The notes under the pieces are model-generated. The model saw only the letters and a list, made by a program, of their open reading frames with translations. It made no database searches and was not told the DNA's origin. Of a stretch of DNA of 64,000 nucleotides, positions 10,801 through 22,216 are shown in pieces. How positions within the stretch are numbered: position 1 is the first letter of the stretch; each line of letters opens with the position of its first letter. This DNA is from Brachypodium distachyon (lineage: Eukaryota > Streptophyta > Magnoliopsida > Poales > Poaceae): positions 19,706,501-19,770,500 of the forward strand of contig NC_016132.3 in NCBI RefSeq assembly GCF_000005505.3, read 5' to 3'. The position numbers and the translations under genes were made by a program.

Positions 10801-11400
10801 TATGCTCCAGCACGCCGACATCCTCCTCCTCCCTGGCGTGCCCGACACCATCCGCTGGACTATCACCGTCGATGGATGCTACTCCGCCCGCTCTGCCTAT
10901 AGACTGCACTTCGAGGGCCACGTCCGCTCGAACCACGAGCGCAACGTCTGGCGTGTTTGGGCACCCCCGAAACTCAATTTTTTTGCTTGGCTTCTCCTCC
11001 ACGATCGTCTCTGGTGCGCCGACCGTCTCCAGCGCAGGTGCTGGCCCAACGACTACTTTTGCGCCCTTTGTCGCTGCAACTTAGAAACCTCGCATCACTT
11101 GTTCGTCGAGTGTCCCGGTGCCCGGCAGATCTGGTGCGAGGTGGCTCTCTGGCCCAACTGTTCCGGCATCACCACCGCTATTTGCCATGCTTCGGCTTCC
11201 ATTGACTCCTTCTATGAGAGGATGATCTCGGCCAGCACCGCCAAGGGATCAAATCCATGTTCATCCTCATCTGTTGGGCCATATGGCGCGAGCGCAACTC
11301 CAGGGTGTTCAACGACAAGGAAATTTCGTTTCGCCGGATTTGTTGTTTCATTAAGGATGAGGCCCGCGAGTGGGCTTTCGCGGGCGCCAAGGCCTTTAGG
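7861..11400 (+). pseudogene. LINE ORF2: endonuclease, reverse transcriptase and zf-RVT region, disrupted
   Basis: From an ATG at 7861 the frame gives CPILCWNVCGLNN and GILCLQETKL, then AGDFNLI at about 8290-8315 and HSDHCPLLL near 8540-8570. These are the hallmark motifs of the apurinic-like endonuclease. The reverse transcriptase follows with KAPDPDGFTG, LRPISLI, VKLDFAKAFDSVSW, RRGLRQGDPLSPLLF and YADDAIIF (about 9928-9951). The end has the zf-RVT region CALCRCNLETSHHLFVECP (about 11060-11115). Breaks: in-frame stops at 8362, 9389, 9584 and 10736 and frameshifts near 8640 and 9205. The protein once nicked target DNA and copied LINE RNA. Confidence 0.88.
9319..9338 (+). repeat. Homopolymer G20 inside LINE ORF2
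   Basis: Twenty consecutive G lie in the reverse transcriptase region, where the related family sequence would encode a short linker before the second RT block. It may be real slippage or an assembly artefact. Confidence 0.9.
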
Positions 11401-11567
11401 AAGTTACTTTGGGAACCACCTTAATTTTCTTAGCCTTTTCACGCATCGGGTTTTCTTTTCTTTTTTCTTACTCATTTGCTTCAGGACAGCCTTGTAATTA
11501 TTTCCTCTACTAATACATCGAAAGCCAGCGTTTGCTGGACCTTTCAAAAAAAAAACCTCCTTGACTG

Positions 11568-12104
11568 GATATGGAACAAATCTGAACGTAAACGCAACTA
11601 ATCTAGCGATATTGGTGGGTTTGCTTATATATACGAGACCAGATTGAGAAGGGTGGGCGGGCGGGGGCGGCAGAACGGTAGAACATTCTCTTGTCTCGCC
11701 AGCGTTGGAAGGATGCAATATACTACCCATGGATGGACGGTCAAAAGATGATTAAGTACTACTTTTAATGCACCATGTGTACTACTTTTTACGTAGTGGT
11801 TGTAGAATATGCTCTTCACCATGAAATTTCCAGCAGATTTGTTAAGGTATTCTACCCTGCGTGGTGTGTAGGTGTTCCATTCATGAGTATGCTTCTCACC
11901 TGCTAATTTGTTGGCATGCAAGGAAAGTAGAACTAATTAAACGATCTTGACAGTATATATGAGTTTGTTCATGCATGCCACCTGCTAATTTGTTGGCATG
12001 CAACGTGCATATTAGCCTGTTTGATTTGATGCACGTAGCTAGCTTGACGTTATAACTCAAGCACATATACTATATCCAAAACAAGTCATAGTTTAGAAAC
12101 TGCA
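11568..12104. other. Intergenic, no gene seen
   Basis: Downstream flank of the LINE. GGCGGGCGGGGGCGG at about 11657 is a GC-rich island in otherwise AT-rich DNA. The phrase CACCTGCTAATTTGTTGGCATGCAA occurs twice, near 11898 and 11979, as a short direct repeat. Confidence 0.5.
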
Positions 12105-12491
12105 GTATATATTCTTCTACCACCTTCTATTATTATACATATATACTACCTTCTAATATTCTACCTTCTAATATACTACAAACTTCCTTCTCCATTGAGT
12201 ATGTAGTATATAGAAGGTAGAATGTAGTATTGTAGTACATTAGAAGGTAGTATGTAGTATAATATTCCTCCGTCCAACAAAGAATGTCTCAAATTTGCCT
12301 AAATTTGAATGCACATATACACTATCATATCTAGATACATCTAAATTTTGACAAACTTGAGACATCTTTTGTTGGATGGAGGGAGTACTAGATTAGAAGG
12401 TAGTATGGAGGAAGTTTGTAGTATATATTAGAAGGTAGAATATTAGAAGGTAGTATGTAGAATAATAGAAGGTAGTATAGAGAATATACAC
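12105..12491. repeat. Large inverted repeat (foldback) built from AGAAGGTAG / CTACCTTCT motifs
   Basis: The left arm (about 12105-12195) and right arm (about 12400-12491) are reverse complements with few mismatches. Both contain several spaced copies of CTACCTTCT or its complement AGAAGGTAG. The roughly 200-bp centre holds more copies of the motif plus a Stowaway MITE. A transcript would fold into a hairpin of about 90 bp. It could be a low-copy MITE or a small-RNA precursor, and no known family was recognised. Confidence 0.8.
12265..12385. mobile_element. Stowaway-type MITE nested in the inverted repeat
   Basis: The ends are TTCCTCCGTCCAACAAAGA at the left and TTGTTGGATGGAGGGAG at the right, flanked by TA (12263-12264 and 12386-12387). 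The inner TIR (ATGTCTCAA / TTGAGACAT) pairs as well. At 121 bp it is typical of Tc1/mariner-mobilised Stowaway elements. Confidence 0.85.
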
Positions 12492-14512
12492 ATAAAAATT
12501 AGCACACATAGTTTATATTCAAGAAAAAGGTATGGAGTATAAAATCATGTATGCAGTGTATACATCGCAACTATAATTAACGATGATTACAATTAGACGT
12601 CTCTGTGTCTGTGTGGCCATGCACACAAGATGGCTAGTGTTGTCTTCTCTGCTCATGGCAAAAGAAGATGCATCATCTTCCGCATCATCCCAATAGCAGC
12701 TACGTACATAGAAAAGAATATCCATCACTCCACTAGCAGCTATGCATAAAAAAAAGAATCTATGTTATGATCTTAGGCCTGCTCGATCATCTTCTGCATA
12801 AAGAAAAAGTTAAGACAAACAATTAGCGACGCATTAGGATCCAGGTGCAGTACATGTTATCGATCGGCTCTACGAACAGCGTACCAGACATATCCTGAGC
12901 ATGGGGTCCATGCATACGCGGTGGCGGACGGCGCACGCCGGAGAGTGTTGTCGATGTCGTCGGCGGCCGATGGCGGCGGCCGTCAGCGACCGCCGGCCGT
13001 CGTGGAGTCGACTGCGGCCGCGCAAGACAAGCATGCATGCATCAGAACCATCGATGTTGGCAGCGAAACAGAGTAGTATGGTGTGATCAACAACACAAGT
13101 ACCTGCGTACATCGATCGATCTCCAGGTCGTGAGCGTCCAAGATAACCAATTCTCTCGTCGGCATAGTTTCTTCAGATCTACGGGAAAGAGAGAGGGAGG
13201 GGACGGCAGAATATTGTTTTGGATCCATACGGATGAGGCCGGCCGGCCCCAAAAATCGGAACAGGCCATGCAACGGATCGGGTTGAACAAAAAGTATATT
13301 ATTTTCTGACAATTAATTAATAAATTTTAGTATACCAGCTACCCGTTAAAAAGCGGGGGTAACTACACTCGGGAGTACCTTGTAATTTTCCTCTCTCTAT
13401 ATATATATTAAAGCCTTATTATTTGAGTTCGTTTAATCTTCAATTTATTGTACTAGTATTTTTTATTCCCGATAAGTTGATCATTTCTAAAACTTGAAAA
13501 CAAAACCCCTCTTTCATGGAAGACAACCAAATATTCCTTACAAGAAACACATTGCAATTTTTAAGCAGCTTATTAGCTGTGTTCCAACTCTCAACTGCCA
13601 AATGATGGCCTCTTCTTTCCACGTACGCCACGTACTAAAATACTGTTTCTCAAGGGTGCTGTTTCTTTGGTTGGTGTCTCAAGACAGGAAAACTCTTGAT
13701 ACCCAAAAAAGAAAGATAGGAAGACTTTTTCTCGGGGTCCTACTTGTTCTTCCTCCGTCTTGATGTTTCAGAAATCCATCCAAGGAATTCTGTGCTGCAG
13801 AGGCATTCTTTGTTCATTTATTCAGGTGTCGTAGGGACATTCATATTATGCTATCACTGGCAATTCGACGAAGAGGCGAAATATCGGGGAGTTTCTGAGG
13901 ATTTTGACAACAAGGTAAGCTGAATTGACTTTTTTCTCCCTCCCTTTTGTATTTGCTCGGTGGTTTGGCATCGATCTGACGGTGCCATTCTTCTAGCTCC
14001 TTTAGAGAACGTTTGTTGTTAGTCCGACAATTGACCCAGACTCCCGAGTTCTTGAGTATCGTAATCTATGACCATATTCTGGATGCGCATCACCGTTCTA
14101 ACAAGTTCAAGATAATAACAGCATAAAATTCCAGTTTTTAGTTTCCTGTTTTCAGTATCGTGTTGTAGTCTCCTGTCTGAACTTTCTCGATGGAGATCAG
14201 GATTGTACATTAGCAGCCGAATCTGCTCCTTACATTCCCTATTTCCTTACGATTGATCAAATACCATCCTTGGATGAATAGGTCGATCCCAAAACTGATT
14301 GCTGCAAGGATAAAGGAAGCCTTGGTTCATTTGAGCCACAAAGGTACTGTTCTTCAACCAAGGTGCATTTTGTTGACTGAATCTGAATGGGAGTCTATTT
14401 GAGGTTGAGGAATGTCCATGGACTCTGAAAATCTCTCGAGCGAACAATGATGCCAGTTTCACGACTTCTTCTGAGCCTTCCCCGATCATTTCGTAGAAAC
14501 GCCGAGACGAGG
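12492..14512. other. Intergenic plus probable EDR4-like 5' UTR
   Basis: Several short GC-rich frames on the minus strand (12823-13312) have no recognisable product. One starts MPTRELVILDAHDLE at 13235 and could be a tiny gene, but nothing supports it further. From about 13830 a stretch ending at a GT donor (AACAAG|GTAAGC, near 13914) looks like an untranslated leader exon of the downstream zinc-ribbon gene. Confidence 0.35.
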
Positions 14513-15834
14513 ATGCAGGCCGGGGACACGGAGATGCGGTTCGGCCGGTGCCCGTACTGCCGCGCCATGATCCGGCAGAACCCCAGCGCCGCCGTCTACT
14601 ACTGCAGCAAATGCCGCACTCCGATCCGAGGTGCCTCGATCGGCAGAATCAAACTCCGCGCATGGAGATTTAATCTCTCTTGTCAATGTCTCCAATTGCG
14701 TGATGGAAGGATGCATTCCTCTGCCTCTGTAATTCTGCAGGCAAGAACACAGAGCCGGCGGGCGAAGCAACAGACGACGCTCTGAGCAGGCTGGAGATAC
14801 TCTCGGCCGACGGTACCGCCTCGGTGTTCTCCGACGATCCCGACGCTTCCTCCTCTACGCAGGCTTCGGTCATCGACGTCGACGGCGACCAGCCTCCGTT
14901 CTCGAGCGGCTACAACTCTTGCTCCAACTCCGATGCCGCACCAAACATCCACGACAATACAGCTGTAGCGGTTCCATCGCCGAGCAAGAATGGGGAGCAG
15001 CAAGACGAAGGTGGATCAGTGAACCATCACGTCAACGAACTCCGGCCATCGTCTCGACGGACGAGGCGCGCGTCGAGCGCTTCTGACTCGGGCGTTCTGC
15101 GCCGAGGCGACTTCTCTGTCTCGAAGGAGCTCGGGACGTCTGTAAGCATGTCTGGAGTAGGATTGGAGGCATCCAATGTCGGCGTCGCGACGTCGCCCCT
15201 GACGGACCCGGCGTTCCACAGGGACCTGCTGCGCCTGCTGGACAAGCTCCGGGGCATGGTCGCCGCCATCGAGCTGCAGCCGCAGCCGGCGAGCAAGAGG
15301 TGCGAATCCCGCTTCTTCCGCCGGATGGAGTCGCGGCTCTCGCAGCAGGCGGAGCACGGCGCCCCGCGCCGGGGGAATAACGCGAGCGCCGGTTCCTCGT
15401 GGTCGTCGTTCAACGGGAACGGTGAGCGTCCCGCGGCGAGGTTGAGGAAGAAGCACAAGCACCACTGCCTCCCGGTGTTTGGTGGAGCGCCGTTCGCGGT
15501 GTGCGGCGAGTGCTCGGAGCTGCTGCGGGTGCCGGCGTTGGCGAGGGTGCCGCTGCGGCGGAGGGTTGCCAGGCTGAGGTGCGGCGGGTGCGAGGGAGTG
15601 CTCGAGCTGGCCCTTCCCGCGGCCGCGGGTGCCGTCGCTGGCCACGCGCAGGCGGACCGGCGGAGCGGGGCGCGCTCTGCGACGACGGCGTCCGGCAGTT
15701 CCCACGGCTCGGGTGACCTGCAACGCGAGGCGGACAGGAGCGGCGGCGCGCAGCAGGTGCCGGCGCTGCTGCTGCTGCATCATGCGTTGGGGTATGATTC
15801 GCCAAGCCCGCTTCTGCAGAGCCGCCGGTACTGA
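14513..15834 (+). CDS. EDR4-like protein with N- and C-terminal plant zinc ribbons
   Basis: Two exons, 14513-14630 and 14741-15834, join in phase (IRG at the junction) to give 403 residues. The start was chosen at MQAGDTEMRFGRCPYC, which puts the first zinc ribbon (CPYC...CSKC, residues 13 to about 34) at the N-terminus as in relatives. An acidic, Ser-rich linker follows, then FHRDLLRLLDKLRGMV. The C-terminal plant zinc-ribbon region is HHCLPVFGGAPFAVCGEC ... LRCGGC (about residues 283-330). Known: Arabidopsis EDR4 modulates powdery-mildew resistance and salicylic-acid signalling with EDR1. Those proteins are longer, so this is a short member or a related zinc-ribbon protein. An intronless upstream start at 14447 in the same frame is possible but lacks support. 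Confidence 0.82.
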
Positions 15835-16310
15835 AGATGAACCGCGTGGTTAATTAGAAGATGAACTGTGTTTTCTCATGTACATGTCGGAGGTTGTCTT
15901 TGGGTGATTTTTCTTTTTGAGAGGGTATTTGGATGATTTTCTTGGAACGTGTTTCGGTTGTTTCTTTTTCTTTTTTTGGCAAATCATCAGTCTATTTACT
16001 GATTATAAACAAAGCGACGCAATATGACAAGTGATGAAATAAAACCGATAAAAAACCTAGATAATGATGTTTTCGGAGTTCCACCAATTTAATCTGATTT
16101 GTCATTTGTATCTTGGTGTTATTTCATTGCCTCCAACAAGGAAATTATAGAGGACCAACTCTCGGTAACGTAGATTAAGTTCATAGATTTTAAAAAGCCA
16201 CTGGGCCACCTGCTAAAAGATCAAGAGGTGAGAACATAAAATTGAACATTAGAAATAAAAAGTCCACCAAATAAATTCCATTTTGCCATAATAGTGATTT
16301 GTACTGTTTA
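15835..16310. other. 3' flank of the EDR4-like gene; no gene seen
   Basis: AT-rich sequence. The segment at about 16098-16123 (GATTTGTCATTTGTATCTTG and on) reappears at 16386 at the 5' edge of the LINE insertion. Confidence 0.45.
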
Positions 16311-17890
16311 AATATTAAGACTAGCAAGCCTATCGTGTTTGTTCGAGTTAGATGAACATTTTTTTTTAAATAGGTGTTTGATTTGTCATTTGTATCTTGG
16401 TGTTACTCCATTACTGGACGGGGAACGTCTGGAGCGACGCAATCTTTTCTTCAACGCGTGCTACCCTCTGTGTGATCAGAAGCCGGAGACCATGGCCCAC
16501 CTTCTCATGGGCTGCCTGCCCTTTTACCAAGTCAGTCCTCCACGAGGTCTTTTCCAAGACGGGGCTCTCAGCTGCCTGCCGCGCCCCTCTGAAGACCTCG
16601 AGGATTGGCTCGCAGCTCGAGCCCGGAGGCTCCGAGGTAAAGTGAAGGCTGCGCGGTCGCGTCTCATTCTCTCTCTTCGGCGTCTCTGGAAGCTTTGGAA
16701 CGGATGCATCTTTGATGGCGTTAGGCCGACGGTGTCTCGGCTTGCCGAGGACATCCTTGTGGAGGCGGACTTGGGGTGTGCCGCTGGTGCACGTGCGCTA
16801 GATCACCTCCCCCTCCATGCGCGTCCTTCGGACTTGGGTCCTATTTCTACCGCTGTATAGTGGCCTTGGCCTTTTTTGTCGTGGTGGTGTCACGGCGGAT
16901 GCCATAAAATGGCTTATATTAGGGCCGATGGATGAAGGAGGAACCGGAGGAGGGAGGACGTGATGAGAAACACGCACAAACGCACGAGCACACACAGATT
17001 TACCCAAGTTCGGAGCCCTCTTGTCTAGGTAAAACTCCTACTCCTGCTTTGTTGTATAAGCCGAGATACCGACATCTACAAAGGTGCTCTTTGAGCAGTT
17101 TTCTTGAGAAAGAAGAAGAAGAAAGGGAAAACCCTAGATGTCTAAGTTTCGGGACCCTGTCCAGGGAAGGGTAGTGCTCTATTTATGAACCACCCATGTC
17201 ACACCGACATGTGGACCAAAGTCTAACGTTATCTTCTAAGGGCCCCGCCGGGCACGCGCCTTGGTTCCCTCCGGGTGGCACTGCAGGGACAAGACAACTT
17301 TACTTTTCCTGGCGTCTGGCAACAAGTACTGTGACCACGCGCCGGCTTCCGTCACTGATTCTCTTTCGGTGCTTCTTTGCGCAGTCGCTTGGCACCGCAA
17401 CGTAAGCAGCGACTGCTTTCCCGTGATAAAGATAGCGCTGCTTTACTTTGCGCCATGCGATGAGGATAAGACCATTGAGACATCTCGGCGCTGGCCGAGA
17501 TCAGAGTACTCGTGCTTATCCTGCAATTACATAAGACAAGATAGATTTGCCGGCATACACTTGGTATGCCGGCTTAGTATTAGTTCGGCTTAAGAATGCT
17601 GGCGTACATGCCTGTGCCGGTTTTGCCTTCGTCATCTCGGTTAATGTGTGTCGTCCTAACCCTACCCGGGGTCATCCTCCCAACATTTTTCTTTTTTCTC
17701 TCTACGTTTTGTTTTTGAGCCTCTTGGGTCTCGCCTTTTTTTGCCTTCGTTTGTAATCGCACTTCTTGCGTTTTTTTCTTAATGAAAATGACACACCGCT
17801 CGGCGTGTTCGATAAAAAATATATTAAGTCTAGCAAGTCTAGTGCCTGTTCGAGTTAGATGAACATTTTTTTAAATAGGTGTTGATTTTT
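16311..17890 (+). mobile_element. 5'-truncated LINE remnant with an unusually long (about 70 bp) flanking duplication
   Basis: The flanks 16311-16385 and 17820-17890 are near-copies that share CTAGCAAG, GTTCGAGTTAGATGAACATT and AAATAGGTGTT. Between them, 16400-16860 encodes a LINE ORF2 C-terminus: LCDQKPETMAHLLMGC (zf-RVT), LILSLRRLWKLWNGCIFDG and AARALDHL-like. The element ends in AATGAAAATGACACACCG ... GATAAAAAAT at 17817. About 16890-17690 is a foreign-looking block (GATTTACCCAAGTTCGG, TAAAACTCCTACTCCTGC) that may be a later insertion of another retroelement. Divergence of the flanks makes the insertion old. Confidence 0.65.
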
Positions 17891-19808
17891 CCTAAAATGA
17901 AGCAAGATTTGTGAGCTATAAAAAATCTTCTAAAGACCATGATATTTGATATGAAATAGACGAACATTTCGATGCAACGTGAAACAAATTTGAGGATTGG
18001 AAATAACAAATTCCAACAACTAAAAGAACACTTTTATGTCTTTTCAAAATATATTTAATAATACTTCTGCATTTGGTAAAGTGTGGTTTATGAACCACAA
18101 TTTTTTATTTCTATTCGAATTGAAAGTAAGAAATTAGTAATTTTAAAATAAAATAAATAAATATTTTTTTAATTTTTTGGGGGGTCTTTTTTTTAGCGAT
18201 TTTTTTGGGGGGCTCTAGACTTGCCCACCCGGTGGGCTAAGAAGACAGGAGCTTCCCGGGGTTATTTGCAGCCCAGGAGGTTTCGGTCCACACTTTTCAT
18301 TGCGGCCCATCAACCGACAAGGTGCCCTAGGCAGCCAGCTCTCTATATAACAGATGTGCCCACCTCCTGGCCGCCCCTCATTGCAATCTATTTTCCGCCG
18401 CCGCCGTCTTCATCTTCTCGAGGGGTTCCTCCAACACTGCAATCTTTTTTCCGCCGCAACGTCAGTTTTACTTGTTCCTCGATGCTTTTCTTGTCAGCGT
18501 CTCCCTTTTCTCGGAGATTGTTTTGATCGTGATTCCCTGACTGGAAAGATGGCTCTCCCTGTGATCCTAGATCGATTCAATTGGTCACGGGGCGGACGCC
18601 ACAGCCTTGGAGCTCTTTCCTGAAAGGAAATGGCAGGATATAATGCTGGCCGGCCGATGCAAATGGCTCTCCAGTTTGGCTTTTCTGTGACATTTTCTTC
18701 TTGTACCTCATCGAATTGCGTGTTCTGTTTTAAGTTGCGTAGCGATTTCAGTTTCTTACCGCATCCTTTTGGAGGGAGAACAAGTTCTTTGTTTTTCTTG
18801 TTTGGATGTTCTTCCTTGTATCTGGTAATACGTTAATTATATTACGTCGACACAACAGAGACGATTATTGAGACCGGCGTAACCAGTGCAAAATTTTCCG
18901 TGATCGATTTGCGCTATGTCAGGTGCGCCGGCCCTTTCGAGTAACCACGTCGACGTTCTGACCAGTTTTTGGAAATTTGCTTGCTAACAACGACCGCTAA
19001 ACGCACTTAAGCATGGCTAGCTCAGATCCTCAGATATCTGACGGAAAACAACGAAGCGACTCTCAAGTCTCAACCGCAACATAATCGCTGGACAAATGAA
19101 GTTTATACTTTGATCTAAAAATGAAGTTTATACTCCGTACCTTTTATTGAGGCTCTGCCATCCGGCGCGCAGCAATGCAGCATATGTCGGCCGGAGGGAT
19201 GGCGTCGGCGGGAGCGTGTATGAGGCGTCGCAGTCCCGGGGTCGGGGCAGCTAACGGTGGCGCGGGCTGGCCGCGGACGACGGCCATAGTCAGGGCCTCA
19301 GGGGGCGTTGGCAGATCGGGGAAGACAGGTCTGGAGTCTGGACGGAAACCAGAGGAAATCGGGACATTTTTTCACGAGCCGATGGAAGCGGGATGCGTAT
19401 AGCTGGCCACCTGGCCGGCCCGGCCCCAAATGGCTGCCTACCGTCTGGGCCGAGCCGGGCCCGTTAAGCCTGGCCGGCCTCTGGGCTTATTTCGGGGCCC
19501 AGGCCCGATGGGCACCTCTGTCCTCAGGATATCCTGCTCCCCATGGAGAACTCTGGACTTCTGGAGGTGTCCGGACAGTGCTTTTATCTGCACATGCTAG
19601 TTTTCCTTAAAAAAAAAATCTGCACAAGCTAGTACATGGCGAGATACGTGGGGCTGTGGTGCTCTGGTGGAGCACGTCTCACATAAACGGGCTTGTAATT
19701 TTAGTTTCCTTATTACGTGCCTGTAAATACCGTGGGCTGTACTCGTACCCTTCACTTTTGCAATGGTGTAACATATGTGAGCTGCTAAGAGAAAAACATG
19801 CCGTGAAA
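17891..19808. other. Intergenic; promoter-like segment without a coding gene
   Basis: CTCTATATAACAG at about 18338 is followed by a CT-rich, CCGCCGCCGCC leader typical of a grass transcript start. No coding frame with a recognisable product follows before 18840. 19170-19600 is GC-rich with no convincing frame. This may be the head of a dead or non-coding gene. Confidence 0.35.
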
Positions 19809-19810
19809 TA

Positions 19811-19910
19811 CTCCCTCCGTTTCATATTAAGCGATTTTTTATTACATGTACAAATTTAAGTCATTTAATATGATTACAAATTTGAGTCATTTAACATGGG
19901 ACGAAGGAAG
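19811..19910. mobile_element. Stowaway MITE
   Basis: Starts CTCCCTCCGTTTCATATTAA and ends TTAACATGGGACGAAGGAAG, with TA on both sides (19809-19810 and 19911-19912). 100 bp, non-coding. The 3' terminus is slightly degraded. Confidence 0.8.
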
Positions 19911-19912
19911 TA

Positions 19913-22063
19913 GTACGATCTTACGTATCGAGCTCTGCTTACCCATGCATTAGCTTCCGCGCTTATCTGGTAACCGTTGCGGTACGTGCCAGCTAGTATG
20001 ACATTCCGTGTGACCCTCCTTTCAATTCTTCTTCGTGCTTCCTTTTCTTTCGACCAACCTTTTTCCTTTCAATTCTCAAGTGGCCACAAGTTTTCTTTAA
20101 AGAGAAACTGTACTCTGGTGGCTAACTTTTGGCGGGCGCCCCTATATTTTTCTTAGAAAACCGGGAAACTTTTTTTTTATGTGACCAGGAAGAAAAATAT
20201 CCAAGCCTATGTGCATTTAATCTGTGCACACATACAAAGAGGTAGAGCAATGCGATGGTGATCCGAGGGAATTTTATGATCATATCTGTATGTGAAGCTT
20301 AGTCTTGGTGTGTCGTTTTTGCTGGGGTTTTTTTTTCTATGAAATGGAGCTGAGGAGGAATTCCCTGTTATATATATTCTAAAACAAAGTCTTGGCGTGG
20401 CCGGTGTTTTAACAAGGACTGTAAAATTTCTCCTCTTGCAAAGAGACTATATACTCGACAGAATCACGCTGTCTCGCTGCTGTTTGCTCAGATCGGACAC
20501 GCAGGGAAGAAGATGCATGCCACGACTAGCGAGAGGCGATATAGCGGAAGCAAATTAAAAGACATGCATGGATAAATGTTTCGAACAAAGAGATAACAAA
20601 AGGTGGACAATGAGAATATGGCGAAGAATCACACTCCAAGAAGATATACAACCACCTAACGGCCGGACAGCCGACGCACGAAGAGAAATCCAGCAAGGCA
20701 AGCAGGCAAACGATACTAACCAACATGGACCTACCGATGACGGGCAAGGGCGCGTCAATCCGCCGTCCACGCAAGCAAAGGAAAAGAACAAAGAACCTTT
20801 CTGTTGAGTATGTTCTGGACTATGCAACTTCCGATTCTGTTTTATGTAACAGCTTTTCAGCAGAAAATGATGGGATTATTCAGCTCAAAAAAAGAAAAGA
20901 AAATGATGCGATATTATAAATTAGTGTAATGTTGTAAAAATGCTTTCAGGCCAAATTTAATTAAAATAGAAATACTACAATATACCCAAAGGAGTTCAAA
21001 TCCAGCTTTTTTGAAAAGTTATGCTTTCCATTTGGCTATATATACCCAAAGGTATGTACCCGAAAAATAAAATTTCCAAAAATTATATTCAGATCTACTC
21101 TGAATTTGCGCATTTGACAAAAAAAATGCAATCCAAGCACCCTTGGAGTATCTATTATATATTTTACCTAAGTTTTATGCCATACTCCCTTTATTTCTTC
21201 TGTAGGACGTAATTAATTTTTCTTGTTAAGGCAAGCCTTTGGACAACGATAAACATCATTATCATGCAATTCTCTTGCATAAAATTGATTTTACTACCAT
21301 TTATTCCAGATACTTGCTAATAATGATTGTGGCTTTGTGCCACGTAAATGACACGTTTAAGAAGAAATTTGTTCCAAAGATAGCTTGTCTTAACAAAATA
21401 AATTATGTATATTGTAAAATAAACACGTACTCCTTATATATGTAAGCCGTCTCAAAGTTGTTATCTCGGGATGTTGCCTTATGAGCGCCAACTTGTGTAT
21501 GCTGCCCTATGTATGTCGTCTCAACGTTTTATATATCAACATTTCAGTATAAATAATAATAATTTTTTTGAGCAAAAATAATAAATTTATTATGTTGTAT
21601 AATTATTCTCAAGATACAATTTCTATTCTATATCATCTTCGCCTGATTCATGAAATATATTTTGGCACGTCGAGTATCCTTGTGTAAGACAGACATGCAT
21701 ATTTTACACTACATCGCGCCCATCCTTATTCCCTGCATTGACCTAGAAACTTCTCTTTGATATGGTATCGTAAGTCTAAATTCGTGGCAGCAGCATAGAT
21801 CGACGATACGTGAAAGAGTGTGCGGTTTTGTGTGTGTGTGTGTGTGAATTTGTGCCCGTCTACGTACCATGTAATCCATGGCAGCAGTATAGTTATCCAC
21901 CACCCTGCCAACGTAAGAGGAGTGAGGCATGCAGATGCAACAACCACGCCTGGATGCAACGGCCTTAGGCAGTCGATCGTCACAGGTACTTTCTTTGAGA
22001 AGTTGGGCCTGCGAGAGTGTGAGCTAGCAGATTGGACCATGCAAACTCTGTCTCCTAGGATCC
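19913..22063. other. Intergenic and gene A upstream region
   Basis: AT-rich, no supported gene. (GT)n of about 18 bp at 21829-21846. The last 150 bp (TGCAACGGCCTTAGGCAGTC ... GGACCATGCAAACTCTGTC) are shared with the promoters of glucanase genes B, C and D. Confidence 0.5.
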
Positions 22064-22071
22064 TATTTAAT
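22064..22071 (+). promoter_or_regulatory. TATA-box variant of glucanase gene A
   Basis: TATTTAAT stands where genes B, C and D have TATAAAAG, 153 bp before the ATG and 20-40 bp after the shared CCATGCAAACTCTGTCTCCT block. The weaker box may change expression of this copy (inference). Confidence 0.6.
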
Positions 22072-22216
22072 GGGGCTGCCAGCCAGTGGTAGCTTCAGCA
22101 AAACAAAAGGGCACTGATCAGCTTTGGAGAGAGCAAGAAAATTAAAAGATCACTTTGGTCTTGGTACGTACTCCCTGGAAGCCGATAGAGAGAAAGTTTT
22201 GAGACCGGCTGACCGA

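Larger units (their letters stand above)
5914..11553 (+). mobile_element. L1-type LINE (non-LTR retrotransposon), near full length, inactive
   Basis: The 14-mer AACCTCCTTGACTG occurs just before the element (5899-5912) and again directly after its A tail (11554-11567), as expected for target-primed reverse transcription. Inside, in order: about 450 bp of 5' leader, a gag-like ORF1 with zinc knuckles, an endonuclease, a reverse transcriptase with the FADD-type box (here YADD), a C-terminal zf-RVT region and a 3' UTR ending in A10. Stops and frameshifts in ORF2 make it non-autonomous today. GC content is well above that of the flanks. Confidence 0.92.

Noticed and set aside
20555..20827. 90-codon minus-strand frame, Cys/Leu-rich
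   Set aside because: No signal peptide plus motif pattern that I can identify, and the + strand is equally open.
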